A DNA stretch of 64,000 nt from assembly GCA_000733355.1 (NCBI GenBank), contig JNVV01000024.1:265865-329864 (forward strand), written 5' to 3'. Under the pieces are notes generated by a model. The model saw only the letters and a list, made by a program, of their open reading frames with translations. It searched no databases and had not been told where the DNA came from. Positions 35,391 through 47,871 of the stretch are shown piece after piece (within the stretch, counting starts at the first letter, position 1; each line of letters opens with the position of its first letter). This DNA comes from Falciphora oryzae. Its lineage: Eukaryota > Ascomycota > Sordariomycetes > Magnaporthales > Magnaporthaceae. The translations under genes and the position numbers were made by a program.

Positions 35391-36509
35391 GCTACCAGTC
35401 CGGTAGTTCGGGTTTATTAGGGTGCTGCTTATAAAAGTCCCGAATCCTATCGTTTGCCCCTTCCAGGTCGCGTGCCGGCTGTTAAGTTAGTTTATAAAGT
35501 GCTGCTTATTTCATTTTATATTCCAAAGCGTTAGGTGTGCCTTTCGAGTTTAAAATGCGATCGAAATGCCACTTTTCCACTAATTCGCCGTTTGCGTCGT
35601 TTTAATTATTTGCTAACACCGCGCCGGTTACTCGCCTATCGTATTTATCGTTTATTGCTTCCTGGTTTAGGAAACCCGGGTTTTTTTTTGGATAAGCGAA
35701 ACGTAAAACATTAGGAATAGTTTGTAATGCGCCAGCAGGTTAACGGCTAAAGCTCGGGGGTAAACCTTTGTAATTAGGTAAAATCCGATCCATTTTTCGC
35801 TAAATTTATTTATCGGGCGCGAGGTGGCTATGTTTTTGGTGCTAATTTAAACCAAGTCGCTTTCCGAAAACGTCCCGGCGTCGGTTCGGTAGCGATTCGC
35901 TATTTCTTCGTACCTTTCCTTACTAGCCTCGGCCAACGCCTTAACGTGGTCCCAAATTTTCTGGACCCTATCCGCAACGGTAGTAGCGTTATAAACCTCC
36001 TATTAATGCGCCGGCGTTCCGCCGTCTGGTCGTTTACTTTTCGGTTCCGTACCTATATAGGGATTTTATCCGTAATTGGCGAAAAAAAAAACCCCGGTCG
36101 TTTTCGATATGTAGTTATTACTAGCGAACTTTCCGAATAGGAGCTAGTCGACCTAATCGTTCTAGTAATATAAGTAAAACGCCCGCAAATATTATTCTAT
36201 GTATGCGTTTAGGATCTTTATTTGGCCGTCGGATTCCGGGTGAAACGATAACGAATGCTTAAGCGTAACGCCGAGTTTCCTGTTTAACTTTTTCTAAAAG
36301 GTAAATACGAACTGTTTGCCGCGATCCGAAACGATAGTGTCGGGGGTGCCGTACAAACGGTACACCTGCGCGAAAAAGGCGTTTGCTAGGCGACCCGCGT
36401 CGGTTTTAACCATTAGGATATAATAGCGCATTTTTATTAACCGGTCCATTACTACTATAATATAATAATAAACGATACTTTAACGTTCGTATAGCGGCAA
36501 CGGGCCGAC

Positions 36510-36795
36510 TGTCACACGGAAGAACCTGTGGACTCACCTAATCGGCCCCACAGAAGGTCCGGGAACCGGTATAGGTGCCCAACGGCCCCGAGGCCCAAAG
36601 GCCGAAGGCCGGAGGGGCAGTGTGAATCATGTATTTAATACTTCGCACGGATCACAGGGTGGTTTATATAAACCCTGCCATCTCCTATGTCCTCCAAGAA
36701 AGATTCCTTCTTCCTCAAGCATCTCTTAAGCCCATAGAAAGATTATCTGCAATCTAGAGATTCTTTTTCCAAGCCGTTTTTAACCCCTTGTTACA
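36510..36795 (+). repeat. Gy-A2 5' LTR (286 bp)
   Basis: Direct repeat of 43770-44055. TATA-like TTTATATAAACC at about 36663-36674; AAGAAAGATTCC lies about 34 nt downstream, where a transcript could start, and TAGAAAGATTAT follows at 36735-36746. Confidence 0.96.
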
Positions 36796-36796
36796 A

Positions 36797-36808
36797 ATAA
36801 TCTTTCTA
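36797..36808 (+). promoter_or_regulatory. Self-priming-type primer binding site of Gy-A2
   Basis: ATAATCTTTCTA, starting two bases inside the 5' LTR boundary, is the perfect 12-nt complement of TAGAAAGATTAT at 36735-36746 in the LTR, and complements GAAAGATT at the likely transcript start (about 36699). No tRNA 3'-end complement (TGG-type) is seen here. This is the arrangement known for self-priming Tf1/sushi-type chromoviruses. The same leader is present in Gy-A1 and Gy-A3. Assignment by analogy. Confidence 0.55.
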
Positions 36809-36894
36809 CGCTTTGCCCCCTGACGGAAGCCTTACTATCTTTCCTTTTAAGCTTTGGAAAGGCCCTGTTAGTCGGCACCCCCAAGCCCCAACTG

Positions 36895-39800
36895 TTGCTT
36901 TTTTTAGCGAATAAAACCTTGGGGCCATACCACAAACATTTTGACTGTTACCGGTGTTTTCGAACGGGTAAAAGCGAAAAGAATATACAAGACGGTCGTT
37001 TTACCTTTTCAATCGCCCTGGCGAAATTACGGGATTTTAAAAGAGGTAGGAAGATTTCCCTTGTACGTTTGGGACTTTACGCTGCCCAGGAATACAGGGA
37101 ACCGGACCCCCTTATTTCGTCTGCAACGACATCTCCTTCCTTACCAAACGACTTCGGCATACCGGCCAGGGAATTAACAAAATCCCCTTTTTTGCCCAGC
37201 GATTCCGGTATACCTGCCGATACCATGCCGGCCCAATTTGAAAAAGCGGCCGGAAAAGCCCCCAAAGGCCCCTCCCGGTCTGCACCGGAAAAACGTTAAA
37301 ATACCCCTATGCTCAACGATTAAAAGGCACTTATCCTGTATTCGGCACCCCTTTTCAGCATAGCCCTCGAACAACAAGCCCTTATATCCGTAGGACGCCT
37401 TCAAAATCCCCCGGGCTGGATGATTGAAATCCAGCGGGAATTTATCAGTACGCACGAAGCAATTTCGGCCCTATCCCGAAATGTAAGCCAGGAAATCCTC
37501 GCCGATCGGGAACAAATCCGCGAAATTAGGACCCATTACGACCATATCACCCACGCGTACAATACCGTCGTCTTTTTATATAAAAAAGGCCTAATTGCTT
37601 CTACCAAGCAACAAAAGGCATTCCGGCAACGGATTATTAGCAAAAGCTAGGCATTCGCATAATAAGTTTGGGCTACGGTCGCCATTTTGGCCGGAAAACA
37701 ACGAACCCGTTCGGAAGCCCTAATTTAGCTTCGAAACGTTACTTGGGCACAGCAACAACACCTTTAAAACTTACAGGCCCAACTTTCCACCTTTAAGGAA
37801 AAAGTTACTAACTGGGCTGTCGATAAGGATGCCCAAATCCAGGATCTCTTAATTAAGGAGCATATTTCGCCCGAAGCCTTTACTAATGCCGAACGGCGCA
37901 TACTGGCCCAAACGCATTAACTCGTTAAAAATGCCGTACGAAAAAGCCGGCGACTTGCGGCACAAGGAAAGCGGCCTAAATCAGCTACGGTACTTTCGGC
38001 CTTCCAAAGGTCGTCCCTTCCACCGGGCTCACGTCAAAGCACTCCAGTAAGGGGGGAACCCGTCCTTTCCACGGAAAAACCCCTACCCTAATCGGCGTTT
38101 AAAACGTTGGCATCATCACGCTAGGGTCTTTAGAACCTTTTATTATCCGATAACCTCCAACGGCAACAAGTTCGGGCTACTGCCTCCGCTGCCCAACAAC
38201 AGTATAAGGCCGCAACGGCAGGTCCCCGGCACTCCGGAAGCTTCGGAAAACTTCTTTAAGGGCTTCCCCAAAGGCCACCTAACGAACCTCCCGAGTATAT
38301 TGCTATTCCTTCGGAACCTTTAAAATTTTCGGACTCCTCCTCGGAAGACGATGCCCCCGAAAATAACGGACGGGCTTTTAAAGACCCCGATTTGCGGAAT
38401 TTTATTAAAGCTATCCAATAGGGAACTGCTCGCCCGCGTAATCCGATCCTTACGGCCGTTATCAACCTAGTTCAGCTTAATAAGCCACCCAGTTACGACG
38501 GCAAAGACCTGGCTAAATTTAGGCCATAGTGGCTTCGCGTTACCTCCTATATGGAAACTTACGTCGAAAGCTTTCCTAACGATACAATTAAAATTAATTG
38601 GGTCGGGTTCTTACTTACGGAAAACGCATAAGTTTGGCACTATCAACGCCTTCGGTCCCTTTAAAGCGCACAGCTCGAAAACAACTGGCGGGCTTATTCG
38701 GCGGCCCTATAAAAACGCTTCCGGGATGCCACCGAATACTACCGCAACGCTAAAAAAATGCAGAAGCTTAAATACAAAAAAGATACCGTTCAATACCTTA
38801 CTAAGCTCCTTAACCTTAACAAAGCGGTCCAATGGTCCGGCGTTATATTTAGGGAGCACATTTCCCGCACCTTTCTGAAGGAAATTACCAAATTAGTATA
38901 TTCCCGTTACGGAAAAGTCCTTAATACGGACGAAGAATTCCTCGCCGCAATCCAGGAAGCCGGCAAAATCTACGAAGTTATGCTTTAGGACTTTAGGCTA
39001 ACCCCGAAGGATAAAGGAAAAAACGAGCCCGTTTCGACTTCGGAGCGTTCGAACGCGGGCCGTCGCCAAAGCAAGGGCTCCAAAGACAAGAGCCAAAGTC
39101 CATCCTTAAGCTCCCGTTCCGGAAAGAAGGCTAACGATAAGGCTGCTAATAAAAAAAGTAACGTTTAAACTACGACTAAACTTGCATTCGAAGGGGTTAA
39201 ATAACGCGATATCGACGCACGAAAGTTGGCTAAAGCCGATTGCTGGCGCTGCGGAAAAGAAAGGCACCATACGTTGGAATGCTACGCCAAAAAGGACACT
39301 AACGGCAAGGAACTCCCTCCTATACCAGCAAAAACGGCCGGCGCCAAATCCATCCTTAAACGCTTTATAACGGACGAACAAAAGGAACAACCACAGGCCA
39401 AAAAGGCTAAAATCGCTAGCCTCACCTTAAAAGCCCCAAGCGAACCACGAATCTTTGAATTATTAGATTCGGAATCGGACGATAACTGTTAACAACCATC
39501 GACCGTCGCTGCTATACGAAGGCCCTTAACGGATAGGGAACTCGCAAAGCCAATCCTTCGCATATACATACGGGCGAAGGGATCGAAGGAGATACCTGTC
39601 CGGGTCCTTTTAAACGGAGGCAGCGATACGAAGGTTATGTCAAACAAAATAGCGAAGCAACTCCCGGGTCACCTGGTTAACAAAGCTATCCTTTGCGTAA
39701 TGACCTCCTTTTTAGGAAAAATCGAACCAAAGGCCGGAAAGCAATTAGTTGTTAACGTTACCTTCCGGTACAAAACGCATTATTTTACGGAAACGTTTGA

Positions 39801-42800
39801 AATTAGTCCTACGGATCCAGATTGCGATATTATCCTGCCTTTCGCATAGCAAAAACAACACCTACCGCTAGGGTTACTGGATCGCGACCTTCGGGATATC
39901 CGGATGGATTTGGACAAATGCCGGAAATGCAACAAGCCCCGGGCACGGAAGCTATAAGATTTACGGCCCTTAAAAGGCTTACGCTTTCGGGAGGATATGA
40001 AAACGGTCGAACCCGTAGTTATTGCGGCTATTAAGTACGGGCATAGTATTCCTTCCTTTAAGGAAGTGGCCAAAGCAAATTCGGACGGCTTCGAATCGGT
40101 ACTAGAGGAATTTAAAGAGTTTTTTCCTATTATAACGGAAACGGCCGCTACCCGTTTTCCCGATCATCAGCCCTAGGACTACGAAATTCACCTAAAGGAA
40201 GGAGCTTAATTAACCCATAGCCCCTTATACCAAATGAGCCAAAGGGAGCTGGACGTTTTAAAGCTTTGGCTGGAAAAGCATGTGCGAACCGGCAAGGTTA
40301 GGCCATGCAAAACTGCTAACAGTTCGCCCCTTATATTCGCAAAAAAAAAAAACCCCCTCGATCCCTTAAAGGTGGTGGTCGACTATAGGAACGTAAACGC
40401 CAAAACGATTCCGATTCGGTGCCCTATCCCGCTTATCACGGAACTCCAAAATCGACTTCGGAATGCCAAATGGAAAACGAAAATCGACCTTAAAACCGGG
40501 TTTAACCTAATTCGAATGAAAAAAGGTCACGAATAGCTTATAGCCTTCCGTTGCAAATACGGCGTCTTCGAGTTCACGGTTATGCCTATAGGCCTCATTA
40601 ACGCCCCCGCTACCTTCTAAAGCATGATGAACTATATCTTTATGGACTTTATCGATGCCGGGCTCCTCGTGTATTTAAATAACCTCCTAATATACGCAAA
40701 AACTAAGGAACAATACGATAGTTTAGTAAAGGAGGTGCTTCGCCGCCTTACCAAACACAACCTAGCCGTGGCCCCTCGCAAATGCGTTTAGGGGGTGCAC
40801 GAAATCGAGTTCTTTGGTCACATTATAGGACCCGACGGTATCGCAATATCCAAGGATAAAGTGGATGCTATTATGCAATAGGAAGCCCCCAAGTGCCTTA
40901 AAGACTCCCAATCTTTTATTGGCTTCGCCAACTTTTATAAGAGGTTTATTAAAGGGTTTTTTAAAATCGTTAGGCCTATAACGACGGCCAACGCCCTGCT
41001 TAAAAGCTAATAGCGATAGACCCCCGAAATGGACCAGGCCTTCGAAGCTTTTAAAGTCGCTTTCGTTTCGCCTCCGATACTCCGGCATTTCGATCCGTTT
41101 TTCCCGGCGCAAATCGAAGTAAACGCTTCGGACTTTGCCCTTGGAGGGGTACTATCCCAAAAGGACCCCGAAACCAACAAACTGCACCCCGTTGCCTTCC
41201 ATTCGCGCAAAATGTCACCCGCCGAAATCAACTATGAAATTTACGATAAAGAACTTTTGGCGGTCGTCGACTGTTTCGTTAGGTGGAGGTATTACTTTAA
41301 AGGGGTAAAGCACCGGATAAAGGTTTATACGGATTACCGGAACCTCGAATATTTCCTAACGGCCAAAATCTTTAATTAAAAGCAAACTAAATAGGCATAA
41401 CAGCTGGCTAGTTATTGGTTTATAATTAATTACCGGTTAGGAAAGCAAAATGAAAAGGCCGATATACTATCGAAATTACCCTAGCACAAGCTTAAGAAAG
41501 GGGGGAATAAGGATTAGCTGATTACGACGATCCTGCAAAAAAAACACTTCCTAGCAAAAATTTCAGCCCTGGAAGGACAAAAAGATAACCCTATGGAAAA
41601 AGCTTTGCCGTAAAAAGCACTTTTTTTCCTTTTATCCCTAAGCCGGCTTTGCAGTATTCCAATCCTAAAATAGGCTACGGAATTTACTAACAAAGTTAAG
41701 CAAGCTGGTATATCGGATCCCGAATACCAGGGCCGCTTCTAAAAGCCCGAAAAGGGTGAAGAAGTTGAGGATGGCCTCCTTTATTATAAGGAAAGATTGT
41801 GGGTGCTAACGGAGGCTTTGTAAAAGGAAATCCTTAAGTCCGAATATAATACAAAAGTCGCTGGATATATGGGTATGGATAAAACCCTCGAGTTAATTAT
41901 TCGGCACTTTTAATAGCCCAATATCGAAGCAAAAGTCCGGGAATACGTAAGGGGATGCTTAAAGTGCTAACGCAATAAAGCCTTAAGGCATGCCCCCTTT
42001 GGACCCCTACAACCTATAAAGCTGCATTACTAGCCCTGGAAGACGGTGGCTATAAACTTTATCACGGACCTCCTTTTAAGCGATAGGTGCGATTTAATCT
42101 AGGTAATGGTAAACCCTTTTACTAAGATGGCGCATTTTGTCCCCTTTAAAGTCGAGGGTAAAAAATCGGATAACCTTATCCGCATTTTCGCCAAAAAATA
42201 TTAGCGACTGCACGGTGTGCCTCTGGATATTATCTTTAATAGAAATTCCAAATTTACGAGCCACTTGTGGAAATATTTCCTCCGTTTGGTAGGCATTAAG
42301 CTAAGAATAAGCATTACCTTCCATCCCTAAACGGATAAACAAACCGAAAGGTTTAACTAAAGCCTGAAGGCTTACCTTAAGTTTTTCGTAAATTACGAAA
42401 TGACCAACTGGGTCGAGCTATTACCTACAGCGGAATTTGCTTATAATAATATATCTTTAGCAAATACCTCCATCACTCCCTTTTTCGCTAACTACGGGTA
42501 CCACCCAGCTTTTAATAATCCCCCTCTTTTAGGACGAATACGCAATCCAGCAAGCCAACTCTACCGGCATTAAAGCGGTGACTATACTGAAGTATAGGTG
42601 GCATCGCACGCGCAAGATCTTGACGCGGCTCTGTTTGCCAACCGTGAAGTGTTACGAATTGCCGTGCACCACGTTGGCAAACCGCGTAGCGTATTCGTTC
42701 GATGCGCGATAAACACACAAGGAGTACACAGGGTTGGAATTAGGCCCTCCAGCCCCCGAATTTTCTTTCTTTGGCCGGGCCCAGGGGGGGTTTATTGCGA

Positions 42801-43690
42801 TCCCTCCCGCCACACCCGGCTTCACTTTTTTTCCGGCACTTTGCCGGCCGACAGCTTTTACTACCACCAACAGCAGCGCGTACAGCGCCCCGGCGTTTAT
42901 TCGCCCCTTCTGCCGATTGCCCGCTCACTAACAAGGAGCGCCGGAATGCGGCCTGAACTCCGTGTGCCTTGGGCCTACCCCAAGGTTTAATTTGTTAGCC
43001 GCCTCGATAGCAACATATAGCCTAGTGTCAAGCTTAGGTAGCGCTAGCACGTCGTATGCCCCCTGGGAGGCAGGGACTGGTAGATCCCGATTCACCGACG
43101 TTAAATAAACTCTCTCTCTCTCTCTCTACCGGCATTAAATGACCCAGGTGCACGAAAAAGCCAAACAACACTTCGAAAAAGCCCGGGAACGAATAAAGCA
43201 TTGGGCCGACAAAAGGAAAAGCCCCTCGCCGGTCCTTACCGAAAAACAATTCGTTATGTTAAACGCCTGGCACATAAAAACCCGTCGCCCCGCTAAAAAA
43301 CTCGATGCCAAAATGCTCGGGCCCTTCCGGATCCTTAAGGTTATTTCTCCCACGGCGGTACGACTAGCCCTGCTTAAAACCTGGAAAATCCATAACGCTT
43401 TCCACGTATCCCTTATCGAACCCTACCGCTTTAGCATTTAGGCACGACCTGACCTTGACTAGGTATTGCGGGAGGCCCCTTCGGTTATAAGAGATTTCGT
43501 TATAGAAAAGGTTATGGATTCCATAGATACAGGCGGGAAAGCTCGTTACCTTGTCCGATGGGAAGATTACCCCCGAAAAAAGGACTGGACGTGGGAACTT
43601 TAGGAGCACTTCGATACCGACGGATCTAAACAATACGTTATTGCCTTTCATCAGCTTAACCCCGATAAGCTTAGGGACCCCCGCGTGCCA
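36895..43690 (+). pseudogene. Gy-A2 gag-pol, RIP-degraded
   Basis: Gag 36895-39490: helical region (ISTHEAISALSRNVSQEI, about 37440-37490), capsid-like region (about 38390-38990) and a CX2CX4HX4C zinc knuckle CWRCGKERHHTLEC (about 39241-39282). Protease 39560-39849 has LLNGGSDTK, Asp now Asn. RT 40234-40790 has FAKKKNPLDPLKVVVDYRNV and YLNNLLIYA (both Asp of YLDD now Asn, about 40672-40698). RNase H 41029-41379 is uninterrupted ([20 protein letters not shown]). Integrase runs 41600-43440 with the 565-bp insertion inside it at 42575. A chromodomain lies at about 43488-43620 (KARYLVRWEDYP). Stops are TAG/TAA at former Gln/Trp codons; the element is inactive. Confidence 0.93.
42559..43139. mobile_element. 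565-bp unclassified insertion with CT-repeat tail and 13-16-bp TSD
   Basis: The Gy-A2 integrase is interrupted here. CTCTACCGGCATTAAA occurs at 42559-42574 and again at 43124-43139, while Gy-A3 has a single copy (about 53058-53071). Part of the left CTCT may belong to the tail, so the TSD is 13-16 bp. The insert is GC-rich and undecayed and ends in about ten CT units. A long TSD plus a simple tail fits target-primed (non-LTR, SINE-like) insertion. Short open frames (42598-42990) have no recognisable domain. No clear Pol III boxes were found. Confidence 0.72.
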
Positions 43691-43769
43691 TAAGATAATA
43701 TAAGCACAGCCGCATCCCTTAAACGGGCTTTAAAAGGTTTCGAAACGCGCCCTAGGAAAAGGAGGATAG

Positions 43770-44055
43770 TGTCACACGGAAGAACCTGTGGACTCACCTA
43801 ATCGGCCCCACAGAAGGTCCGGGAACCGGTATAGGTGCCCAACGGCCCCGAGGCCCAAAGGCCGAAGGCCGGAGGGGCAGTGTGAATCATGTATTTAATA
43901 CTTCGCACGGATCACAGGGTGGTTTATATAAACCCTGCCATCTCCTATGTCCTCCAGGAAAGATTCCTTCTTCCTTAAGCATCTTTTGAGCCCATAGAAA
44001 GATTATCTGCAATCTAGAGATTCTTTCTCCAAGCCGTCTTTAACCCCTTGTTACA
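43770..44055 (+). repeat. Gy-A2 3' LTR (286 bp)
   Basis: Partner of 36510-36795; the copies differ at only a handful of C/T or G/A positions, showing this is the youngest full-length chromovirus in the window. Followed directly by TSD CCGAC. Confidence 0.96.
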
Positions 44056-44751
44056 CCGACGTAATCCACAAATATATCCGCTTATAGCTTAAACGGTACT
44101 ACTAACGGCTTTAACAATCCGTTTAGGGATCCTTTTTCCACCTTTAACATTTTGCACAAATAGCAACCTTAAACAAATACGCTAAAGTTTCGCGATAAAC
44201 GTAACCAAATATAAATTCTACGTATTAAATCTTAGGTTTTGCTACGCCCTAAATATCCGCCTAATAGCAAGCTATACGTCCTATGCAGGATTTAAAGTCG
44301 CAACGCATTATCGGGCGGGATAAATAGCTGTTTTTTGCAGTAAATGCGCCCTCATATCGCCTAGCAATCGGCTTTCGCCAGTTTAACCTGCTTCTGGATC
44401 CAGGTGGGGAATTGTCGCTTCGCTAAATCCTGCAAGCAAAATATTATAGCTTACGCCAGCTCCGAAATAACGTACGCCTTATTTATTAGCACGTTTATGT
44501 GCTCGGACGTGTTAAAAACCCGTAGCATCGCTAATGCTTCGCCGGGGCCCCACCGTTTTAGGGGTAGCAAAGTTCGCTAACGAAACGCCACCTTTTCGTT
44601 GGCTACATTTCGTGTATTCGTCGGGCGAACGCTAAAAAAACGTAAAAGCGTATCGGGGATTATGGCTATTTTTCCTAATTTGTATACGATATGGAACCTA
44701 AAGTCGCTAAGGAACTCCAACCATTTAATTTGCCGCTAGTTTAATAGTTTA

Positions 44752-45218
44752 TGTTAATAACAAGCTATATAATAGCTCCTGGACTGCATTGTCAAATGTA
44801 GTCGGCTACACTTTTCAGTGCGCCGTGGCCAAATTGAACTCAACAGGTTATGTCGCCCTCGTGCGCGTTCCCCTGCGACCTCCAAGTTGCTCGAGTTCAA
44901 TTCCCCGTGCTTGTCAGCTTTTGAAAATTTTTCAATTAGTCCGAGTGCCAGTGGGTTCCGGGCCCCTACTAGGCCAAAGCACAGTGCTGCATTGCCCCAC
45001 AAAGGTGGGACTCCACACAGTTGGAGTGGCCCGCTTCGGAGCGCTCGTCGCAGCTACTAGCAGCGACAGCAAGTACAAGCAAACTTATGTTCCATTGAGC
45101 CCTGGAATAACGTTTGAGGGGTGATGTTAATAACAAGCTATATAATAGCTCCTGGACTGCATTGTCAAATGTAGTCGGCTACACTTTTTAGTGCGCCGTG
45201 GCCAGATTGAACTCAACA
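44752..45218 (+). mobile_element. TRIM-2: 467-bp terminal-repeat miniature retrotransposon, non-coding
   Basis: Two 94-bp direct repeats (44752-44845 and 45125-45218) begin TGTTAATAAC and end GAACTCAACA, differing at two transitions. The internal region is 279 bp. A perfect 5-bp TSD GTTTA is at 44747-44751 and 45219-45223. A purine tract TTGAGGGGTGA abuts the right LTR, giving plus orientation. It splits the RNase H region of Gy-D. Normal base composition inside AT-rich DNA. LTR sequence is unrelated to TRIM-1. Confidence 0.9.
44826..44903 (+). promoter_or_regulatory. tRNA-like A box / B box spanning the TRIM-2 LTR-internal junction
   Basis: TGGCCAAATTG (44826, in the 5' LTR) resembles an A box and GTTCAATTC (44895-44903, internal) a B box. 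The starts are 69 nt apart, almost the 71 nt of TRIM-1. The A box fit is weaker than in TRIM-1, and no complete cloverleaf forms. Function inferred. Confidence 0.45.
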
Positions 45219-47245
45219 GTTTAATGGTAGCAAAAAATTGCAAATTCTTATGGTCCGTTTAAACTTCCACTAGCGATTCGGCGCTTTAAAGCTCGGGTTT
45301 CCATTTTTTAAAAGTTTTAATAATTGTTAGGAACTTTTTATCGTATATTTCGTAATTGCATTCCGCCGGCGAATGTTTGGCTAAAAAGAAAGCAATTGGC
45401 CGGCGTATCCTTTCCGCGTTTATTTGTAAAAAAACCCCTTCTACCGCCCAATCTAACGCGTCCGTTTTTATAATCGTTTTTAATGCCGGGTCGTAAAAAG
45501 CTAATATAATTTCCGAAAAAAAGGCGTCGCGGAAGCGGCGGAACGCTACCGCGGCTTCGTTTAGTAAATAGCCCGGCCAACTTTTTGCGCTTATTAATGT
45601 TATTAGCGGGCGGGCTATTGCCGAAAAGCCCCGGATAAACCTTTTATAAAAGTTCGCGAATCCGAAAAAGCGTTGCAATTCCCGTAACGTAATTAATGCG
45701 GCCTACGATCGGATCGCCGCCACCTTATCTGGGTCCATCCGTATCCCCGCTATAAAAACGATAAGTTTTAGGTATTTCGTTTTTTTAACGTTAAATTCGC
45801 ATTTTCGGATATCGATAAATAAGCCGGCGTTAGCGAATTTCTATACCATTTCCCTAACGTAACGCCGGTGTTCCGCTTTGGTTTCGCTATATATCAAGAC
45901 GTCGTTAAAATAGGCCGTAGCGTATTTATTTAAAACGTCCCCTAATATGTGGTTAATATAATGTTAAAACAAGCTAAGGGCATTTATTATACCAAAGTTG
46001 GCTATTAGGCATTTAAATAATCCAAACCTAATAATAAACGCGGTTTTCCATTCGTCCCCGGGGGCGATACGCAAGCGATTAAACGCCGCTATAATATCCA
46101 TTTTGCTAAACCATTTCGTTTTTAACAAAATTTCCAATATTTCCTTAATAAATGGAATTAAGTACCGGTTTTTAACCGTAATATTATTTAGCCCCCGGTA
46201 ATCCACGCAAACCCTAATCCCGCCTTTTGGCTTTTTAGCGAAAAGGATCGGGGCCGCCGCCGGTAACGTGCTAAGGCGGATAAAGCTTTTCGCCAAATAG
46301 GTATCGAGGTATTTCCAGACCACGCGCAGCTCCTATTGGGATATAGCGCGGTTATAATAGTATGGTAGCGTTTCGCTAAGGAAAAGTTCGATTTTATAAT
46401 TAAACGGCTTATATAGGGGTAACGTATCCACGTTTTAAGGAAAGAAGCATTCCGTTAGGTCGTAAAGCTCCTAAAGGAATTTATTAAAAATTTCTTCCAT
46501 TGTTACAAAAGGTTTCCCTTTTAAAAACTTTTTTATATTTTTATCAAATACCCGGCGTAAATGTGGTACCTTTTTAACCCAATCCTTAAAAGCTTAAAGC
46601 CTGGGTTTTAATTTCGTACCTTTAAGGAGCTCTTCCGTTTAAAGAATAGCCCGAAAAATTGCCGTTAACGTATCGTTAGCGAAACTATCGGACGATTAGT
46701 GGTTGGGTAGGGTGTCCTTTTTAGTTAGGGCGAGGAACTTCGCCTATAACATAGTTTAAATATGCACTCCTTCCTGTTTGCAAAGGGTTAAAAAGTTGGG
46801 TGCGTTTAAAATGCGGATCTCCATATCCGGCGCCGGTGCTCGCTCGGCTTCCGCCATCGTAACGCCGTCCATATTTAAGGTTCCCGCCGCTTAATCGATC
46901 GTTAGGTTGTAATGTTTTAGTTACGGTAGGCCTAGGATAATATCCGGTCCCCTTAACGGCTAATAATAGAACGTTATAATTTCCGTAGTATTCCCGAACG
47001 TATGGATAGTTTTAACGCAATCGGTAATGCGCCCTGCTAGCGCTCTGTTAGCGAAACGGAAAGGTTTTAGTTCCGGTAGTTAAAACCTAGGTAGGTTATG
47101 TGTATGCGCGAATGTGTTATTAATAAACGCCTATAAAAAATATCCTATATCGATTAGTAATCGATAAGGTACCGGTCGGTTTCCGTAAAAGAGCAGCATT
47201 ATGTTAAAGGAAAATGTTATATTAGGGCTTATAAAATGGAAATAT

Positions 47246-47871
47246 TATTAATATTGGGAGGTCAAATCGGGGATTTGCAGCGCAGTCACAATGGCCAGCA
47301 GGGTCTCGGTTAGTTGGATTGGGCCCTGACAGGCGCTATAAATAACGCTGTTGGGGCTTTAAGCTTAGTGGGTGGAACAGGCTTGTATTGCAGTTGAGGG
47401 GCGCTAACAATCGCTTCCTTTATATACCTACCGACATCGATCCCGCGGGTTTTCCGCCGTGGGGGCTTCCGGTGCCGCGAGCGATTTTCCGAAAAATTAT
47501 TTTGTATGAGATTTCCAAAAAATCGACCCACGGCCACCAAACCCATCTCCGCGTTGGGCCTCCAATTCTGACTTGTGCAAATTGACTCCTGACCAATTCT
47601 GTGCAGGGTAGATGTGCAGGGTAGGCGAGTTAGTGCGACCCACAACGGCTGACTTGGGTGCTTATGCATCTTACAGGGGCCACAGGCCACCTTTAGGCTT
47701 TCGGTAAGCGCTGTAGATGCTGTAAGCCACCCCCGGGTACTTTATAAGCCCTACCCGCCACTCCTGTGCACAACCCCACAACAGTACAGGGTAGATAATC
47801 TAATAAGGGTAGTACATGGTAGGTTGGGCCTATGCACCCAACCTAAGCTAAATACATTAGTTCTTTTAACA
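47246..47871 (-). repeat. Solo LTR of copia-1 family (626 bp) in Gy-D
   Basis: Reverse-complement match to 3370-3981 along its full length. Starts TGTTAAAAG (47871 on the minus strand) and ends ATTAATA. Perfect 5-bp TSD AATAT at 47241-47245 and 47872-47876. No internal sequence, so a solo LTR from recombination. Internal frames (47310-47690) are LTR shadows. Confidence 0.95.

Larger units (their letters stand above)
36510..44055 (+). mobile_element. Gy-A2: full-length chromovirus (native 6981 bp) in Gy-D integrase
   Basis: 286-bp LTRs at 36510-36795 and 43770-44055 begin TGTCACACGG and end TTGTTACA, differing by only a few transitions. A perfect 5-bp TSD CCGAC is at 36505-36509 and 44056-44060. 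Total 7546 bp; removing a 565-bp insertion (42575-43139) gives 6981 bp, exactly the size of Gy-A1. A purine tract GGAAAAGGAGGATAG precedes the 3' LTR. This is the least decayed chromovirus here. Confidence 0.97.

Noticed and set aside
42598..42990. 130-codon open frame as a gene
   Set aside because: Lies within the 565-bp insertion; several overlapping frames on both strands are equally open because of high GC, and no motif is present.
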